From: Akkermansiaceae bacterium
Lineage (GTDB): Bacteria; Verrucomicrobiota; Verrucomicrobiia; Verrucomicrobiales; Akkermansiaceae
Assembly: GCA_018676385.1 (NCBI GenBank)
Contig: JABHEX010000208.1
Location: forward strand, 1-6,189
DNA: 6,189 nt
Direction of reading: 5' to 3'
Below are positions 3,802 through 6,189 of this stretch, one piece after another (position 1 is the stretch's first letter; every line of letters starts with the position of its first letter). Made by a program: the position numbers and the translations under genes. The notes beneath the pieces were generated by a model. It was not told where the DNA came from and ran no database searches. It saw nothing but the letters and a program-made list of their open reading frames with translations.

Positions 3802-6189
3802 TTATTTCTGCCTTATATAGACATGATAACCGCAGTGCCAATCTTTGGGTATTTCTTTTACCTCATCTGTATTAGGTTTGGTATTGAATCCACCTCTTTC
3901 GACAATCAGAAAATCGTAGCCATCAATCGTCTTCACCTTCATCTTGAGAGCCTCGTCATCATCGACTCCGATTAGTCTATCACCCGACCAAAAGTATCCG
4001 CGATAGTAGCCAGATTTACTTACTTTTCCTCCATCACTAAGTAATAGGGTATCTTTAGATTTCTTCACCTTTGTGGCGTCTTTTCCACGTCTGTGTTTGA
4101 GCCAATTATTGATGCAAGAATCCACTTCTTTCTGGTTTTTTGGTGCCGGCCAAACCGCCCACGCCCATGTGCCTATCATTTTTTTGTTAGTAATAAACTT
4201 ACCGCTGTAACGATACATGTCTGAATTCTTACCAGTAATAAAAGATTTTAAGGTGGTTTTAGGAATCATACGCACAAATTGCTCCCCGCCAGGCATTTGC
4301 TGGACGATGGATCCGATCCTGGATCGCACGGTTTTCGCCCCTCGGCCCATAATAGCACCTGTATAAGGATCTTTTAACACGCTCGGCATTCCCGCATAGG
4401 TATCCTTGAGTAGCGGTTGGGCAAACTCTTTGACCTTAGGCTTGGCAGACTTCATGGCGTCCGCAATCGCTCTCGTGGCGCTCGATGACGCAGAATCCAC
4501 TGTGAATGCTGCCGCCTTTTTCAGAATCGGAGGCAACAGTTTTTTGTAATGCTCTGGTGCTGTGGCTATCTTTGCCAGAGTAACAACTGCAGCCGTCTGC
4601 ACCCACACGCTATCGTATTTAAGAAACTCAAGGAGCCTATCACGGTGTTTGGCAATCCGCTCCGGCTTGGCACGTTTCAACGCCTGTATGGCATGCTGCG
4701 CGACCCACCAGGATTCGTTCGGGTCTTCAACCATCGCACCGACGAGGTCATACATTTCAGGCGTGATTTTATCGTCTGCAAATGCCCGGCCTTTAAACAT
4801 TCCTGTTAGAGATAAGAGACCCGCTTGGCGGAGCCGTGGATCTTTTGATCTGAGAAGCGGCACTACAAACTCAACCCGACCTCGCTGCACCACGGTGCTC
4901 ATCGCCAAGCTACGGAAAGCATACTCGGGATGATAGATGAATTTCAGCAAGGTTTCGTCTGTTAGGTTTGGGTCAGACATCTTTGCGAGCACCGGCACGG
5001 ATACACTATTTTCAACGGTCTCTTGCATCAGATCCTCTATGGTCAGTTTACCACCGGGTATTGGCTCGGCGGATTGGAATAGGTCATCGGCAGCATTACC
5101 CCACGGGCGCGTTGGGAGTTTAAAATGTTTCGCCCACTTGCTGCGGGGGGCTCCCCATAGTTGTAGCTTCTTACGCGGGTAAGTGTAGGTGAGAGCGAAG
5201 TAGGTGCCCCACGCCCTACTACCTGAAGCTTCGGTCGCGGAACGGTCGTAGCGATCATCCATTCCCGCGATTCCAATGCTACCATCGTGCCGTCGCGAAA
5301 GCTCCATTACCCAGCGTCTGGTGTCGTGATAAGATCGGTATTGGGTTGGGCGTTTATCTTTCATCAACGCCACTGCTCCGTGGTGCCAAATTTCACCAAT
5401 ACCACCACCCGTATGCGCTGCGTGGAACCAATTGGTCGCGTAAAAACTTTTCATCGCAGAGTTGTCACGCGCCTTGGCGTAGACAGATTTTTCCCCATCG
5501 GGTAGAAGTTTGGCTGCCACAGCCATCGCGCACGCTAGACCACCCGTCTTACCATTATCGCGGAAGCCACCTTCAGGTGGACCATTACCATAGGAGACAT
5601 TGCCGTGGCCTGAAAAGCGGTAGAATTGTTGCAGAGATTTCTTGAACATATAGTCGTCCACTTGCACTCCACACAGTTGTGCCATTAGCAGGAATGTCAT
5701 GCAGTTCACACCAGATGCGTGCACCTGCCCAGTTCCAGTGGAATAAGTAAATGCGGCAGGTGCGCCACGACCACTCCAGCCACCGTTGTACATGTGCACC
5801 TTGAGCTCTTCGGTCATTTTTTTGATGACTGGCAGCACCGTCCGATCTCCAGTTCTCAGGTAATATTCACAGAGCCCTGGGCCCTTGTAGCCCTTCTCCC
5901 AGTTCATGCCTCCGATCGTTTCAATGCCCTTCATCCACCTCTTGACCACAGCGAGATCCTTCTCCTCACCTGTGGAGAGCAGGAATATGACAGACCCCCA
6001 CATCGGCTTATCTTGCTTGGCAAGAAGGTCAGCCAATTTTCTAACAATCTTGTCGGACTTCGCGCAATTTTCTGGCCATGTCTTACTGTAGGCGCCCATC
6101 ACAGGGATTTTCACCAGCACATTGCCCTCGCCCTTGATTTTCAGATTGATTTTCCCATCCTTCGATTCGGCCTTGGAAATAATGTCGCC
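3802..6189 (-). CDS. DUF6288-type protein with HEAT-like repeats, N-terminus outside the window
   Basis: The frame is open to the window edge, so 795 residues are visible and the start is missing. The GTG at 6120 is not the start: the 23 codons before it continue in frame and read like the end of a PDZ-type domain (DGKINLKIKGEG, then VKIPVMGAYS). Visible residues about 35-375 match the DUF6288 pattern as I recall it: NCAKSDKIV, WEKGYKGPGLCEYYLRTGD, YNGGWSGRGAP, GHGNVSYGNGPPEGG, an NGKTGGLACAMA helix and AHTGGGIGEIWHHGAVA. This is probably an alpha/alpha-barrel fold like terpenoid cyclases or glycan-acting enzymes. About 395-590 look like HEAT-type helical pairs (HPEYAFRSLAMS, DPRLRQAGLLSL, SVWVQTAAVVTLAKI). 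About 670-795 form a Trp/Gly-rich, strand-like module (GTWAWAVWP, GYYRGYFWSGDRLIG, DFLIVERGGF). No enzymatic activity is known to me for DUF6288, and I infer none. Location is probably the envelope or outside, but the signal region is not visible. Confidence 0.75.
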   Translation of the reverse strand, partial: GDIISKAESKDGKINLKIKGEGNVLVKIPVMGAYSKTWPENCAKSDKIVRKLADLLAKQDKPMWGSVIFLLSTGEEKDLAVVKRWMKGIETIGGMNWEKGYKGPGLCEYYLRTGDRTVLPVIKKMTEELKVHMYNGGWSGRGAPAAFTYSTGTGQVHASGVNCMTFLLMAQLCGVQVDDYMFKKSLQQFYRFSGHGNVSYGNGPPEGGFRDNGKTGGLACAMAVAAKLLPDGEKSVYAKARDNSAMKSFYATNWFHAAHTGGGIGEIWHHGAVALMKDKRPTQYRSYHDTRRWVMELSRRHDGSIGIAGMDDRYDRSATEASGSRAWGTYFALTYTYPRKKLQLWGAPRSKWAKHFKLPTRPWGNAADDLFQSAEPIPGGKLTIEDLMQETVENSVSVPVLAKMSDPNLTDETLLKFIYHPEYAFRSLAMSTVVQRGRVEFVVPLLRSKDPRLRQAGLLSLTGMFKGRAFADDKITPEMYDLVGAMVEDPNESWWVAQHAIQALKRAKPERIAKHRDRLLEFLKYDSVWVQTAAVVTLAKIATAPEHYKKLLPPILKKAAAFTVDSASSSATRAIADAMKSAKPKVKEFAQPLLKDTYAGMPSVLKDPYTGAIMGRGAKTVRSRIGSIVQQMPGGEQFVRMIPKTTLKSFITGKNSDMYRYSGKFITNKKMIGTWAWAVWPAPKNQKEVDSCINNWLKHRRGKDATKVKKSKDTLLLSDGGKVSKSGYYRGYFWSGDRLIGVDDDEALKMKVKTIDGYDFLIVERGGFNTKPNTDEVKEIPKDWHCGYHVYIRQK

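Noticed and set aside
3727..3975. An 82-codon + strand ORF overlapping the 3' end of the DUF6288-type gene, with a hydrophobic stretch
   Set aside because: Most of it is antisense to the conserved C-terminal module (DFLIVERGGF); the hydrophobic stretch is the complement of that coding sequence. It starts just after a terminator with no promoter or Shine-Dalgarno.
4562..4933. A 123-codon + strand ORF opposite the DUF6288-type gene
   Set aside because: It lies fully inside a well-supported - strand gene, has a low-complexity Ser/Arg/Ala-rich product with no family resemblance, and is one of several such antisense shadows (also near 4937-5182 and 5287-5645).

Overview
The window looks like an ordinary chromosomal segment of a Verrucomicrobiota bacterium, most likely from the Verrucomicrobiae (Akkermansia/Rubritalea-like relatives). 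The taxonomic guess rests on a DUF5069 protein, a large DUF6288-type protein with a PDZ tail, and secreted proteins of unknown function; it is an inference from recalled family distribution, not from a search. No phage, transposon, CRISPR, tRNA or rRNA signal was seen.

Layout. Positions 1-183 hold the C-terminal end of a cell-wall amidase (Amidase_3, + strand, start outside the window). A lone DUF5069 gene follows (360-791, +) and ends in a clear intrinsic terminator. A calcineurin-like protein phosphatase gene (976-1635, -) points back toward it. Divergent from the phosphatase is a two-gene unit: an unrecognised exported protein (1721-2359, +) and, four bases later, a YchJ-like SEC-C protein (2364-2813, +). 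Next is an exported, charged, helical protein built from two diverged repeats (2968-3660, +), ended by a strong hairpin terminator. The right third is one large convergent gene on the - strand (3802-6189), a DUF6288/HEAT-type protein that is still open at the window edge, so its N-terminus lies outside.

The genes do not form an obvious common pathway. Several products appear to be envelope-related: the amidase acts on peptidoglycan, and two small proteins carry signal peptides. The DUF6288 protein may also be exported, but its N-terminus is not visible. The phosphatase, DUF5069 and YchJ-like proteins look cytoplasmic. None of the five visible starts has a well-placed Shine-Dalgarno sequence. 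Two reading frames that could open at upstream GTG codons are better started at internal ATGs.

I found no convincing new multi-gene system. The items most worth a second look are the domain architecture of the DUF6288 protein, the internal duplication in the repeat protein, and the exported protein paired with the YchJ-like gene.
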